64,000 bases of DNA from assembly GCF_011378905.1 (NCBI RefSeq), contig NZ_WTPY01000001.1, positions 62,001 through 126,000 on the forward strand, given 5' to 3'. The notes under the pieces are model-generated. The model ran no database searches and was not told the DNA's origin. It saw only the letters and a list, made by a program, of their open reading frames with translations. Shown piece by piece: positions 52,727 through 61,885 of this stretch. Position numbers and translations under genes: made by a program. This stretch comes from Paraglaciecola sp. 20A4. GTDB taxonomy: Bacteria > Pseudomonadota > Gammaproteobacteria > Enterobacterales > Alteromonadaceae. Every line of letters starts with the position of its first letter. The first letter of the stretch is position 1.

Positions 52727-55700
52727 TTATGTGGCTGGCCTGTTGCTTTTATTATTGCGGCTTATGAGGCGAGCAATGGCACTAAAGATTGCTATAAACA
52801 TGGCTTTTATATCTTCGAGTATCAAATATAAACACGGTACTAGAACCAACGTCACGAGGGTGGCATACATAACCGCAAAGCCTAAAGCTACCGCCATCGG
52901 AATAACGAATTTAGCCTGTAGACTGGTTTCGAACATAATAGGCAATACCCCTGCGAACGTGGTGATCGATGTCAGGGTGATAGCCCTGAATCGTGCGCAC
53001 CCTGCATTGATAACTGAGTCTTTAAGGCGCACGCCCATTGCACGTTGCTGATTAACAAAATCGGTCATAACTAGACTGTCGTTTATCACAACCCCTGCGG
53101 CGGCGATAATGCCGAAGGTCGACATCATGCTTAAATCGATACCAAAAATGAAATGACCCCAAATTGCACCCGTCAAACTAAAGGGAATGACCGACATAAT
53201 AATCAGTGGTTGGCCATAACTTTTAAGCGGCGCGGCGAGTAGGATATAAACCATAATCAAGCCGGCCACCAAGAACATCATTTGCTGACTTTGCTGCGCC
53301 TGTTGTTCTTCGATTGTGCCGCCAAGTTCGGTTTTTACCCCAGGGAATTTATCTTTAAGTTGAGGGAGTAATTCCTTTTCAACCTTTTCGATAACCGCAT
53401 TCGGTTCCACTTCTTCTTCGTCAATTGAACCAAACACATATACGCTACGGTAACCGCCTTCTCGGCGAATATAGTTAATGCCCGGTTTCTCCGTTAAGCT
53501 AACGACGTCCCCAAGCATGACCTCTTTACCTGTTGGGGTCGTAATCACAGCGTATTTTAGCTCTGCAAAACGTTCACGGGTAACTTTGGGGTAGCGCACC
53601 ATAACGCGCACTTCATCGCCACCACGAATCACTCGTTGGGCTTCACCACCGTAGAAACTTGCACCTACTTGGCGTGCGATTTCGGCTAAATTCAAACCTA
53701 AATCATAAGCGACGGGGAGTAGCTCCATTTGTATTTCTTTACTTGCGGGATCGATCGTAGAGCTAATATCAAATAGGCCGTTGGTTTGCTGCAACATCGA
53801 GATAAATTCACGGCCTGCGGCATTAAGGGTATTGATATCACTGCCAAATAGCATAAAGCCAAATTCACCGTCATCGTTTCCACCTCCATTGATGTCATCG
53901 ATAATGGTAATCGACTTCATTCCAGGAATATCAGGTAACTGTTCGCGCCAACGTCTGGCTAATTCAAATGCGTCAAAATGACGATCATCTTCGTCCACTA
54001 AAGGTACTTGTACTCGGCCCTCTGTACGTCCGCGGTTGAACACCATGATATCGCGCATCATGGTGCTACCGAATTCGTCAACAATCTGCTTGTCTACGTC
54101 AAGTACCATACTTTCAATAGAAATTAGTGCATTGATGACCGCTTCGTCAGACACGTTTTCGTTCATCTCAAAAGTGATACCTGGGAAATCATGAGGCACT
54201 TTAGGGGAGGGGATCATGCGTACATAATTAGCTGATACCAGACCCCAACTGATCATTAATACCGCGATAAAAATACAGAACACAAACCAGCGCCATTCGG
54301 TACATTTTTCAACGAAACGCTTATATTTGCCGTTTACAAAGCCGAAGAAGCGCTTATTAAAACGGGCTCGCCAACTATGTTCTTTAATCGGGGTGAATTT
54401 CATGTGAGCTAAATGCGCCGGTAAAATCAGTTTTGATTCAATTAAGCTAAACACTAGACACAAGATAACGACGCAGGCAATTACATAGAAAAATTGACCC
54501 TCTGGGCCGGTCGAAAATAACGCTGGAGCAAATACTGCAATCGTAGTCAGCACTCCAAACGTAGCAGGCGTTGCTACCCGTTTGGCACCGCGGATAACGC
54601 TTTCGGCACCGCCGCCTGATTCTTCTATTTCGCTGTAAGCACTCTCGCCGATGACAATGGCGTCGTCCACCACTATCCCCAGCACCATAATAAATGCGAA
54701 CAAAGACAAAATATTAATGGTGACGCCAAATATTGGCATCATCATAATCGCGCCTAAGAAACACACGGGTAAACCAAGCATTACCCAGAAAGCCAATCTA
54801 AAGCGCAAAAATATCGTTAGCATCAAGGCAACCAAAAACGCGCCTTGAACTAGATTTTTGAGCATCATGTCTAAGCGGCTGTTTAGGTAGTATGTCATGT
54901 CGACCAGTACTTTCAGTTGAAGACCTGTGGGCAATGTTTTGTTGCGCATCTCAATATAGTCTTTGACCGTTTTTGATACGGGAATAGTGCTCTGGTCTTT
55001 TGTTGCCTTAACCGACATATAAATAGCGTTTACGCCTGAGTATTTATAATATCGCTGACCTTCGACGAAACCGTCTTCAATGATCGCTACGTCGCCTAAT
55101 AAAACTTTGGCCCCTGACTCACTTATTTTGACAGGAATATGGCGGAACTCGTCACCGTTATATAACTGGTTTTCAACGCGCACGGCGACTATGCCTGAAT
55201 CAGTACGTAACTCACCAGCGGAAATATTAGCGGAATAATTACGAATAGCCTGAGATACGTCAGTTAGGGTTAAATTGTACTTGCGTAGAATATCAGGTTT
55301 GATTTCAACGGATATTTCGTCTTCTGGGGCATCCACGCTGACCAATGAAATATTTGACAACTGTAATAGCTCATCTTCTATTTTCTTGGCTATAGGTTTT
55401 AACTGGGTAATCGGCAAATCACCTACTAAAGACATTTCAATGACGTCTTGCTGGAATTCTATTTGCGAAATATCCGGTGGCTCCATCTCAGCTGGAAATG
55501 TAGCAATACTGTCAACACGTGCTTTGACCTTGTCGAGTACATCCGTGAGCTTCTTGTCTTTTTGGATCTCGAGGGTGACTCGTCCCGAGCCACGAAAAGC
55601 TCTGGATGTGGCTTTTTTAATCTCTGTAATGTCTTTTAATGACTCCTCAATTTTAATCAGAATACTTTCTTCAATTTCTTGGGGAGAGGCACCACGGTAT

Positions 55701-55930
55701 ACAGCATTGATATTAATATAATTAATTTCAATGTTCGGAAACATTTGGCGTTGAATAGTAAAATAACTAAACAGGCCCATGATGATGATAAAAATCATCA
55801 TTAAATTAGCGGCCACCGAGTTGTTAGTGAAAAACGCAATAAGCCCCGTTTGCTTGGGCACTTTACCGTTTTCTAGATTTGGTTCTTCGTGTGGCACGTG
55901 CGGACGTGGTGTTTCATCTTCAGTTGACAT
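52727..55930 (-). CDS. RND-family efflux transporter (inner-membrane pump subunit)
   Basis: A 1067-residue AcrB/HAE1-type pump. Twelve membrane helices in two repeats flank large periplasmic loops. The proton-relay helix contains VLGIVVDDAIVIGE with the paired Asp, and the second repeat includes GVVINDSLVMTDF. The N-terminus (FFTNNSVAANLMMIFIIIMG) and YRGASPQEIEESILIKIEESL are typical of the HAE subgroup common in marine bacteria. It would expel hydrophobic compounds to an outer-membrane TolC-like channel not encoded here. An 8-bp gap separates it from the adaptor gene, so they form one operon. Confidence 0.94.
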   Translation of the reverse strand: MSTEDETPRPHVPHEEPNLENGKVPKQTGLIAFFTNNSVAANLMMIFIIIMGLFSYFTIQRQMFPNIEINYININAVYRGASPQEIEESILIKIEESLKDITEIKKATSRAFRGSGRVTLEIQKDKKLTDVLDKVKARVDSIATFPAEMEPPDISQIEFQQDVIEMSLVGDLPITQLKPIAKKIEDELLQLSNISLVSVDAPEDEISVEIKPDILRKYNLTLTDVSQAIRNYSANISAGELRTDSGIVAVRVENQLYNGDEFRHIPVKISESGAKVLLGDVAIIEDGFVEGQRYYKYSGVNAIYMSVKATKDQSTIPVSKTVKDYIEMRNKTLPTGLQLKVLVDMTYYLNSRLDMMLKNLVQGAFLVALMLTIFLRFRLAFWVMLGLPVCFLGAIMMMPIFGVTINILSLFAFIMVLGIVVDDAIVIGESAYSEIEESGGGAESVIRGAKRVATPATFGVLTTIAVFAPALFSTGPEGQFFYVIACVVILCLVFSLIESKLILPAHLAHMKFTPIKEHSWRARFNKRFFGFVNGKYKRFVEKCTEWRWFVFCIFIAVLMISWGLVSANYVRMIPSPKVPHDFPGITFEMNENVSDEAVINALISIESMVLDVDKQIVDEFGSTMMRDIMVFNRGRTEGRVQVPLVDEDDRHFDAFELARRWREQLPDIPGMKSITIIDDINGGGNDDGEFGFMLFGSDINTLNAAGREFISMLQQTNGLFDISSTIDPASKEIQMELLPVAYDLGLNLAEIARQVGASFYGGEAQRVIRGGDEVRVMVRYPKVTRERFAELKYAVITTPTGKEVMLGDVVSLTEKPGINYIRREGGYRSVYVFGSIDEEEVEPNAVIEKVEKELLPQLKDKFPGVKTELGGTIEEQQAQQSQQMMFLVAGLIMVYILLAAPLKSYGQPLIIMSVIPFSLTGAIWGHFIFGIDLSMMSTFGIIAAAGVVINDSLVMTDFVNQQRAMGVRLKDSVINAGCARFRAITLTSITTFAGVLPIMFETSLQAKFVIPMAVALGFAVMYATLVTLVLVPCLYLILEDIKAMFIAIFSAIARLISRNNKSNRPAT

Positions 55931-55938
55931 GTCGACTC

Positions 55939-57102
55939 CTAGTTCGCTTGCTGAGCTAGAGGCTCATTAGCAACCGCAACGTTCACCACTTTCACTTCCA
56001 TACCCATTTGCGGATACTCAGGTAGCGTAGTGACGATGTTGTCATTGTCGGAGATGCCTTTACTGATCAGTAAAAATTCACCTTCTTCACGTAATATTTC
56101 GACTTTTTTGGGCTGTAATTTGCTGTCTTTATCCATCACCCATACAGTTTGGTTATTGACCAATGCTTGAGGTAAGCGATATATGTGGTCAAGGGTGCGA
56201 CCAGAAAAGCTCACTTGTACGTAATTACCAAATTTAAGGGCGGGTAAATTACTCTTTAAGCTGTAAGGGTCATTAACACGTACCACCAATTGACTCATAC
56301 GAGTGGCTTGATCAACCACGCCTAAATCCCGAGAAATAAGGCCTGTACGCTTAATGGGGTTATAACCATTGGTGGTAATTTGTGCTTCTTTATCGGCTAA
56401 ATTGTCAGGTAAAAACTCACGATCAAAACCGGCAATAGGAAAGATAACTTCTGCTGCTTCGACACTATAAATTTCACCTACTGTGGTGCCTTGGACTATA
56501 AATTGACCAACGCCAATATTACGGCTAACGACTAGGGCATCATATGGCGCTATGACCGCACAGTTATCTAAGTCGCGCTGAGCGATTTTTAAACCTGCTT
56601 GAGCTGACTTTAAGTTTGCTTCAGCACTGAGTAACTGTGGTTTGCGCAAATACAGATCAGAAACTTGACTGTTAGGAATGCTTTTGGCTTCTTGCTTGGC
56701 TACATCGCCTCGGGCTTTTTCTTCTATTAGTTGTGCTTGGGCTAAGCTAACGTTGGCTTGGGCTTGTAGAAGAGCAGCTTCATATGTGTCTTTCTCAATG
56801 CTAAATAAGGTGCTGCCACGCAATACTAAGCCACCAGCAACAAAATTAGCATGCCAACTGACGACTTCACCAGATACTTGCGATGAAATCATTGTGCGTT
56901 CAAGGGGTTGTACTTCACCGTAGTTGGCAATAACAACTTGATAGTCTTCAGCGTGAGCAGTTTCAACCGTAACGGTCGGGCGTGTATCGACTATCTCTTT
57001 TTTCTCATCTTCTGATGCACTAACTTCAATCAATGTCATGGTGCCAAAACCGGCGACAAGAGCAAGAGCGGGGAATAGAACTTTCTTCCATCTATTGTTC
57101 AT
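55939..57102 (-). CDS. RND periplasmic adaptor (membrane-fusion protein)
   Basis: A 387-residue HlyD-like adaptor. An N-terminal signal anchor (VLFPALALVAGFGTMTLIEVSAS) is followed by a lipoyl/barrel region (VSGEVVSWHANFVAGGLVLRG, seen as ISSQVSGEV), a coiled-coil hairpin (QAQANVSLAQAQLIEEKARGDVAKQEA) and a beta-barrel domain. It links the RND pump below to the outer-membrane channel. The ATG at 57102 has a weak ribosome-binding site (AGGGGGG upstream). A palindrome in the promoter region, listed separately, is the only regulatory hint. No repressor gene is adjacent. Confidence 0.93.
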   Translation of the reverse strand: MNNRWKKVLFPALALVAGFGTMTLIEVSASEDEKKEIVDTRPTVTVETAHAEDYQVVIANYGEVQPLERTMISSQVSGEVVSWHANFVAGGLVLRGSTLFSIEKDTYEAALLQAQANVSLAQAQLIEEKARGDVAKQEAKSIPNSQVSDLYLRKPQLLSAEANLKSAQAGLKIAQRDLDNCAVIAPYDALVVSRNIGVGQFIVQGTTVGEIYSVEAAEVIFPIAGFDREFLPDNLADKEAQITTNGYNPIKRTGLISRDLGVVDQATRMSQLVVRVNDPYSLKSNLPALKFGNYVQVSFSGRTLDHIYRLPQALVNNQTVWVMDKDSKLQPKKVEILREEGEFLLISKGISDNDNIVTTLPEYPQMGMEVKVVNVAVANEPLAQQAN

Positions 57103-57178
57103 TAGGGGGGAAAACCTTATTTGTGTGTTTAATTATTATTATATTTGGTTGTTATACGTACATAGTAATCGAACGTAT

Positions 57179-57191
57179 CACTCAGTGAGTG
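57179..57191. promoter_or_regulatory. Candidate operator of the RND operon
   Basis: CACTCAGTGAGTG is a perfect 6-bp palindrome around one central base, 77 bp upstream of the adaptor start. TetR-family repressors of RND operons use operators of this length and symmetry. No TetR gene lies in the window, so the regulator would act in trans. Confidence 0.35.
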
Positions 57192-57374
57192 TATCCAATT
57201 GTAAACAGACGTGAGTATATCGATTAACCGTTATTTTTCCTATTCTCTTATTGGTTTTTTTGCTGACATATAGTCTCGTAACTAAGCGTAAAATTGAGTG
57301 AAATTAACGTCTTAAGTATGCGAAACTAAGAAAGTTTCCATAGTGAGTTACTAACTTTATACCGAGACCCTATT

Positions 57375-59027
57375 ATGTTTAGTTCAAATCTACCTTATCA
57401 ATTTTACAATTATGTTAAATCCATTGCATTACTTGTCTTGGCATTAAGCGGCATGCCCACCAGTGCAGAACAGAAAACATCTGTCGTCAACCTGCCTAGT
57501 GTCGCTAAGCATATTGAAACGTTAGCATCGGACACGTTTCAAGGGCGAGGGCCTTTGACCGAAGGAGAGCAGCTAACGATAAATTATTTGGCTGAGCAAT
57601 ATCAAGCCATGGGATTGCAAGGCGCTAACCCAAATAATGGCCCAGTGTCGTCTTTAAACCGGTATTTACAAGCCGTACCCATGGCGCAAATTACGCCAAA
57701 TCAAGACATGACATTGCAAATTGGCGATTTATCTTTTGTCTCGGGCAGTGACTTTACCGCTCGTACAGAGCAAATCAGTCCACAAATAACACTCGATGAT
57801 TCATCCTTGGTGTTTGTTGGTTACGGCATTAATGCCCCTGAATATCAATGGAATGACTACGCTGATATCGATGTATCAGGTAAAACAGTTATTGTATTGG
57901 TGAATGACCCAGGGTTTGCAACGCAAGATGCTACATTATTTACCGGTAACGCAATGACCTATTACGGTCGCTGGACGTACAAATATGAAGAAGCTGCTCG
58001 TCAAGGGGCGAAAGCCGTGTTGATCGTGCACGAAACTGCAGCGGCGGCTTATCCATGGAGTGTGGTAGAAAGCTCGAACACGGGTAGCAAATATACATTG
58101 GTAGACAGTCAGCAAAATAAATCGAAGTTACCTATTATGGGTTGGTTGCAATTGGCCGCGACCGAGCAAATATTCAAACAATCAGGTCTTAATTATCAGC
58201 AACTTAAAAAACAAGCACTGCAAGCTGATTTTACCCCTGTTACTCTGCAGCAAAGTGCAAACCTAACGCTAAAAAATACTATCAGTCGCGCAACATCACA
58301 CAATGTTGTGGCGAAAATAGAAGGTAGTAAATACCCAGATGAATATGTATTGGTAGGGGCTCACTGGGATCATTTTGGTACTAAGCACACTCCAAGCGGC
58401 GACATCATTTATAACGGGGCTGTAGATAATGCCTCTGGTGTTGGTGGTACGTTGGAGATGGCACGTGTTTTAATGGCGAAACACAAAGTGAAGCCATTTG
58501 AACGTTCGATTTTATTTATTAATTTCACTGCGGAAGAAACCGGCTTAATTGGCTCTGAACAATTTTCAAAAGGTGAAATTATCCCTACCAAAAATATGGT
58601 GGCTCTGGTTAATATTGATGGCATGAACGTGCTAGATAAAGTGGATTATATTCTGCAATACGGTGACGGTTTATCTGAAATGGAAGATTACCTTGTGCGG
58701 GCTGCTAAGGTGCAACATCGCCAGGTGAAGTTAGATCCGCGTCCACAAAATGGTTTATTTTTCCGCTCTGATCATTTCTCAATGGCGAAACGCGGTGTGC
58801 CAAGTTTGTTATTTATGAGCTTGGGCGATACGGATCCTGATTATATTGCCCATCGATATCACAAGGCCGAAGATGATTTTTCAGCTGATTGGTCGCTAGG
58901 CGGTGTCGAACAGGATATTGAATTAATGGTCGACATTACCGAAACACTTGCTAATTCAAGAGACTGGCCGAAGTGGAAAATGGATTCAGACTTTAAAGTG
59001 ATTCGAGAAGCTGATTTAGCGCACTAA
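57375..59027 (+). CDS. Secreted M28-family metallopeptidase with PA domain
   Basis: A 550-residue aminopeptidase-type enzyme. It has an N-terminal export segment (IALLVLALSGMPTSAEQ). The protease-associated domain covers about 130-270 (VFVGYGINAPEYQWNDYADIDVSGKTVIVLVNDPG seen as FVGYGI and VIVLVNDPG). The M28 catalytic core binds two zinc ions: H in GAHWDHFG, D in DNASGVGG, EE in TAEETGLIGS, D in VNIDGMN and H in HRYHKAEDD. All five ligand positions and the base Glu are present. It would act in the periplasm or outside the cell on peptides. It diverges from the RND operon; the DsrE-like gene follows 39 bp later. Confidence 0.93.
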   Translation: MFSSNLPYQFYNYVKSIALLVLALSGMPTSAEQKTSVVNLPSVAKHIETLASDTFQGRGPLTEGEQLTINYLAEQYQAMGLQGANPNNGPVSSLNRYLQAVPMAQITPNQDMTLQIGDLSFVSGSDFTARTEQISPQITLDDSSLVFVGYGINAPEYQWNDYADIDVSGKTVIVLVNDPGFATQDATLFTGNAMTYYGRWTYKYEEAARQGAKAVLIVHETAAAAYPWSVVESSNTGSKYTLVDSQQNKSKLPIMGWLQLAATEQIFKQSGLNYQQLKKQALQADFTPVTLQQSANLTLKNTISRATSHNVVAKIEGSKYPDEYVLVGAHWDHFGTKHTPSGDIIYNGAVDNASGVGGTLEMARVLMAKHKVKPFERSILFINFTAEETGLIGSEQFSKGEIIPTKNMVALVNIDGMNVLDKVDYILQYGDGLSEMEDYLVRAAKVQHRQVKLDPRPQNGLFFRSDHFSMAKRGVPSLLFMSLGDTDPDYIAHRYHKAEDDFSADWSLGGVEQDIELMVDITETLANSRDWPKWKMDSDFKVIREADLAH

Positions 59028-59066
59028 CATGCAGCAAGCATGAGAAAAATAGCAAAGGAAATAAAA

Positions 59067-59606
59067 ATGAAAATATTAACGTTGGTGAGTTTTTTAATAC
59101 TGCTTAGCACGATGGGAAGTAAGGTTATGGCGGCAGAATTTGCTGATGGTCCGGTTATATTTGGCTATGGCAAACATGCGCCGGTGCAGCAAGACATGAT
59201 GCTTGAGAAAGGCGCCGTTCTCAAAGTCGTATTCGATGTAAGTCAAGCCGGTAAAGATGGCACACTTAATCGCAGTTTTGATTCCGTGGCGCGTTTTCTT
59301 AATATGCATGCGGCAAATGGTGTGCCAGCTAAAGATATTCATTTAGCGATAGTTGTGCATGGTAGTGCTAGCAATGAAATGTTAAATGCCAAGGCGTACA
59401 AGGCTAAATATGGCAAAGAAAACCCTAGCCATGAGCTAATTTCTAAATTGCTGAAAAATAACGTTAAGCTAGTCTTATGTGGGCAATCTGCTGCATTTAA
59501 TAACATAACTAATCAAGACATGATTGAAGGAGTAGATATGGCACTATCTGCGATGACTGCCCACGCTATTTTTGCGGCTCAGGGATATAGTCAAAACCCC
59601 TTCTAG
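59067..59606 (+). CDS. Exported DsrE-family protein
   Basis: A 179-residue protein from the ATG at 59067 (AAGGAAAT upstream, KILTLVSF signal peptide to about residue 22, VMAAE). An in-frame codon at 59040 is less likely. The mature part is a DsrE/DsrF-like alpha/beta fold: LKVVFDVSQAGKDG, HLAIVVHGSA, and LVLCGQSA with the conserved Cys near 145. Periplasmic DsrE relatives are uncharacterised; cytoplasmic ones transfer sulfur. It follows the peptidase gene closely and is probably co-transcribed, with no obvious link in function. Confidence 0.8.
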   Translation: MKILTLVSFLILLSTMGSKVMAAEFADGPVIFGYGKHAPVQQDMMLEKGAVLKVVFDVSQAGKDGTLNRSFDSVARFLNMHAANGVPAKDIHLAIVVHGSASNEMLNAKAYKAKYGKENPSHELISKLLKNNVKLVLCGQSAAFNNITNQDMIEGVDMALSAMTAHAIFAAQGYSQNPF

Positions 59607-59719
59607 ACTTGCCATGCATCGATTATTGATGACACAACACTCCTAGATGCTCGCAGTATGCGAGCATAATCTTGACCCTCGTCTATTTTCGTTCTTAATT
59701 TGCATGTTAAAGTGTACAT

Positions 59720-59938
59720 ATGGAAGATTCAGCCATTCAAATTGGTTTACCTTGTGCTTATCCAGTGCTCTGCCAGTGGATTGGTATTGCGTTGGTTGTG
59801 GTATTTGTGGGTATGCTGGTTGGTATCGTATACGCGGTAATGAAAGATCGAAAACGCCAACAAATCAAACGCGAACAGAGGCGTCATCGCCGTCATATGA
59901 CGACTGCTTCTAAACGTCATCCCAAGGATAAACAGTGA
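59720..59938 (+). CDS. Small single-pass membrane protein before yggU
   Basis: A 72-residue protein. An N-terminal polar part with two cysteines (PCAYPVLC) precedes one hydrophobic helix (about 20-40: [20 protein letters not shown]) and a very basic tail ([18 protein letters not shown]). No family recognised. Its TGA overlaps the GTG start of the DUF167 gene by 4 bp (GTGA), which supports it as real and translationally coupled. No strong ribosome-binding site before the ATG at 59720. Confidence 0.6.
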   Translation: MEDSAIQIGLPCAYPVLCQWIGIALVVVFVGMLVGIVYAVMKDRKRQQIKREQRRHRRHMTTASKRHPKDKQ

Positions 59939-60264
59939 CAATTCCACTCGTACCTAACAGCACGTCAAAATCAGCAGCCAAGGCAGCCGTGTTAGCCGAT
60001 GGTAACTTGCAGTTACGTGTATATTTACAACCCAAAGCCTCTCGAGATGAAATTATAGGTTTGCATGGGGATGAACTTAAAGTTGCCATTACGGCGCCGC
60101 CTATCGATGGCAAAGCCAATGCCCATTTAATCAAATATCTCGCCAAACAATGCGCAGTGGCAAAGTCCAAGGTCACGATTCTCAAAGGACAGCTAAATCG
60201 ACATAAAACCGTCAGTGTTAGTGAGCCAAGTACGATACCTAAAGTTATTCAGGTATTACTTTAA
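59935..60264 (+). CDS. yggU: DUF167 / YggU family protein
   Basis: A 109-residue protein starting at the GTG at 59935. The DUF167 core is [44 protein letters not shown] (seen as QPKASRDEI and [12 protein letters not shown]) with the conserved DGKAN loop. It is usually found next to yggT/yggS and hemN or rdgB-type genes; none of these is adjacent here. Biochemical role is unknown. The N-terminal 25 residues are poorly conserved. Confidence 0.9.
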   Translation: MTIPLVPNSTSKSAAKAAVLADGNLQLRVYLQPKASRDEIIGLHGDELKVAITAPPIDGKANAHLIKYLAKQCAVAKSKVTILKGQLNRHKTVSVSEPSTIPKVIQVLL

Positions 60265-60382
60265 AAACGGCTGAGCTTTTCCATGTAGCCAAAAATCTGT
60301 TTTGAGCCTTATCGGTGTACTTGAGAGATGAATCAAGCCAACACGATAAGAACCTATTATTTACGTGAAGGTCAATTAACCT

Positions 60383-61255
60383 ATGAAACGCTGTGCTTTT
60401 TTATCTACCGATAACCTTGAAGGTTACTTTGTTTATGATGAGTTGCTGTATGAGCCTTTGAAGCAAGTCGGTTGGTTAGTCGAGACGGTTTCTTGGCATA
60501 ACAAAAATGTGGATTGGAACACATACGACGTAGTAGTTGTGCGCAGCACTTGGGACTATCAACAGCATGCCAAAGGCTTTATGCAATGCCTGCGGCGTAT
60601 CGACGAGTCGACAGCAGTACTTGCTAATAGCTTGCGATTACTGACGTGGAATATAAGCAAAGAATATTTAAAAGATATTGCTAGTCAAGGGATCAGTATT
60701 GTACCGACTCTCTGGCTGGAAACGTTTGACTTGTCAGCAGTCAGCGCAGGTTTTGAGCATTTTAGTTGTGAGCGATTGGTGGTTAAACCGACGGTAAGCG
60801 CTAATGCAGATTACACCTACATGCTTGATCGCGAACAATTGCTTGCCCAAGCAAAAGACTTAAAATCGGTCTTTACCGATCGGGCTCTTATGGTACAGCC
60901 CTTTATTGAAGCCGTGGTAACCCAAGGTGAGTACTCGTTATTTTACTTTAATGGGCATTACAGCCATACCATTTTAAAATCCCCCCAGCAGGGAGATTTT
61001 AGGGTGCAAGAGGAACACGGTGGCAGTATGCAAACTGTTGAGCCAGATGAAGAGATGTTGACTCAGGCGCGCCATACTATGGCTGCTATGCCAGACGACG
61101 CATTATATGCGCGTATTGATTTATTGCGCTATCAAGATGAATACGTTGTGATTGAAATTGAGCTTATTGAGCCGAGTTTGTATTTCAATATGGATACCCA
61201 ATCCCCTCAACGCTTTGTTGAGGCGTTTGTAGAGTCTTTCGGTATGGGCGACTAA
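60383..61255 (+). CDS. ATP-grasp family protein
   Basis: A 290-residue soluble enzyme. The N-terminal Rossmann-like part has VVVRSTWDYQQH, a motif shared with DcsG-type and glutathione-synthetase-like ATP-grasp proteins. The ATP-grasp core shows RLVVKPTVSANA, MVQPFIE, GEYSLFYFNGHYSH and the metal-binding end YVVIEIELIEPSLYF. These enzymes join a carboxylate to an amine or thiol using ATP. The substrate is unknown and no biosynthetic partner lies next to it. The ATG at 60383 is 21 bp downstream of a weak ribosome-binding site (GAAGG). Confidence 0.82.
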   Translation: MKRCAFLSTDNLEGYFVYDELLYEPLKQVGWLVETVSWHNKNVDWNTYDVVVVRSTWDYQQHAKGFMQCLRRIDESTAVLANSLRLLTWNISKEYLKDIASQGISIVPTLWLETFDLSAVSAGFEHFSCERLVVKPTVSANADYTYMLDREQLLAQAKDLKSVFTDRALMVQPFIEAVVTQGEYSLFYFNGHYSHTILKSPQQGDFRVQEEHGGSMQTVEPDEEMLTQARHTMAAMPDDALYARIDLLRYQDEYVVIEIELIEPSLYFNMDTQSPQRFVEAFVESFGMGD

Positions 61256-61282
61256 CGCCGATTTTATAAACCAGCGTGCCTG

Positions 61283-61750
61283 TTAAGGCAACATGGCAGC
61301 ATAAGGTCCATTGTTTTTAACCATGCGGGTGGAAATGGCAGTGTTAAAGCGCTGCACGCCTGGCAGACGGCTTAGTTGCGCGCGAAGCAGTTCGTCGAAT
61401 GCCTCGATATCGCAGGCAAGTATTTCTAGAACATAATCTGAATCACCCGTTACAGCGTGGCATGAGCGCACGGCTTTATGGGCAATTATCGCCTGTTCAA
61501 AGGCTTGATAATGCTCAAAGTCGACCACCACATGGACCAGAGCGCGAATGGTCAACCCCAGCGCTTTCGGATTGAGTTGCGCACTATAGCCCTCTATTAC
61601 CCCAGCTGATTGTAATTGCTGCACTTTGTTCCAACAGGGGGTTTTACTCATACCAATTGTTTCCCCTAAGGCCGCGAACGACATTCGTGCGTCTTGCTCT
61701 AAGGCAGTGACTATCTTTTTGGCACTGTTATCTAATATCTGTTTTTTCAT
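61283..61750 (-). CDS. Lrp/AsnC-family regulator, probable regulator of the adjacent TDO-like operon
   Basis: A 155-residue Lrp-type protein. An N-terminal winged helix (about 8-62: MSFAALGETIGMSKTPCWNKVQQLQSAGVIEGY, read as LGETIGMSKTPCW) is followed by a RAM ligand-binding domain (ALVHVVVDFEHYQAF, HAVTGDSDYVLEI). It is divergent from the TDO-like/kynureninase-like pair with a 135-bp gap holding repeated palindromes. In pseudomonads and others an Lrp member (KynR) activates kyn genes in response to kynurenine, so this is a KynR candidate by position. Ligand is inferred. Confidence 0.9.
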   Translation of the reverse strand: MKKQILDNSAKKIVTALEQDARMSFAALGETIGMSKTPCWNKVQQLQSAGVIEGYSAQLNPKALGLTIRALVHVVVDFEHYQAFEQAIIAHKAVRSCHAVTGDSDYVLEILACDIEAFDELLRAQLSRLPGVQRFNTAISTRMVKNNGPYAAMLP

Positions 61751-61764
61751 TTAATTATATTCCG

Positions 61765-61829
61765 GAACGATGTTCTAAAAAAACACATTAAAGCAGTATA
61801 AATAGAACAATGTTCAAAGGCGAATGTTC
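61765..61829. promoter_or_regulatory. Repeated palindromes GAACNNNGTTC between the Lrp gene and the TDO-like operon
   Basis: Two perfect palindromes, GAACGATGTTC (61765-61775) and GAACAATGTTC (61805-61815), lie 40 bp apart centre to centre, nearly four helical turns. A degenerate third, GGCGAATGTTC, spans 61819-61829. Spaced palindromic sites on one face of the helix are typical of Lrp-family octamers. They lie immediately in front of the Lrp start and about 60-120 bp before the TDO-like ATG. Confidence 0.65.
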
Positions 61830-61885
61830 TAGCATAGTTGATATTAACCGCGTAAAACGCGGAACAATCAAACCGAGTATGATGA

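Noticed and set aside
59094-59342. Open frame antisense to the DsrE-like gene
   Set aside because: The sense strand has a signal peptide, ribosome-binding site and family motifs; the antisense frame has none.
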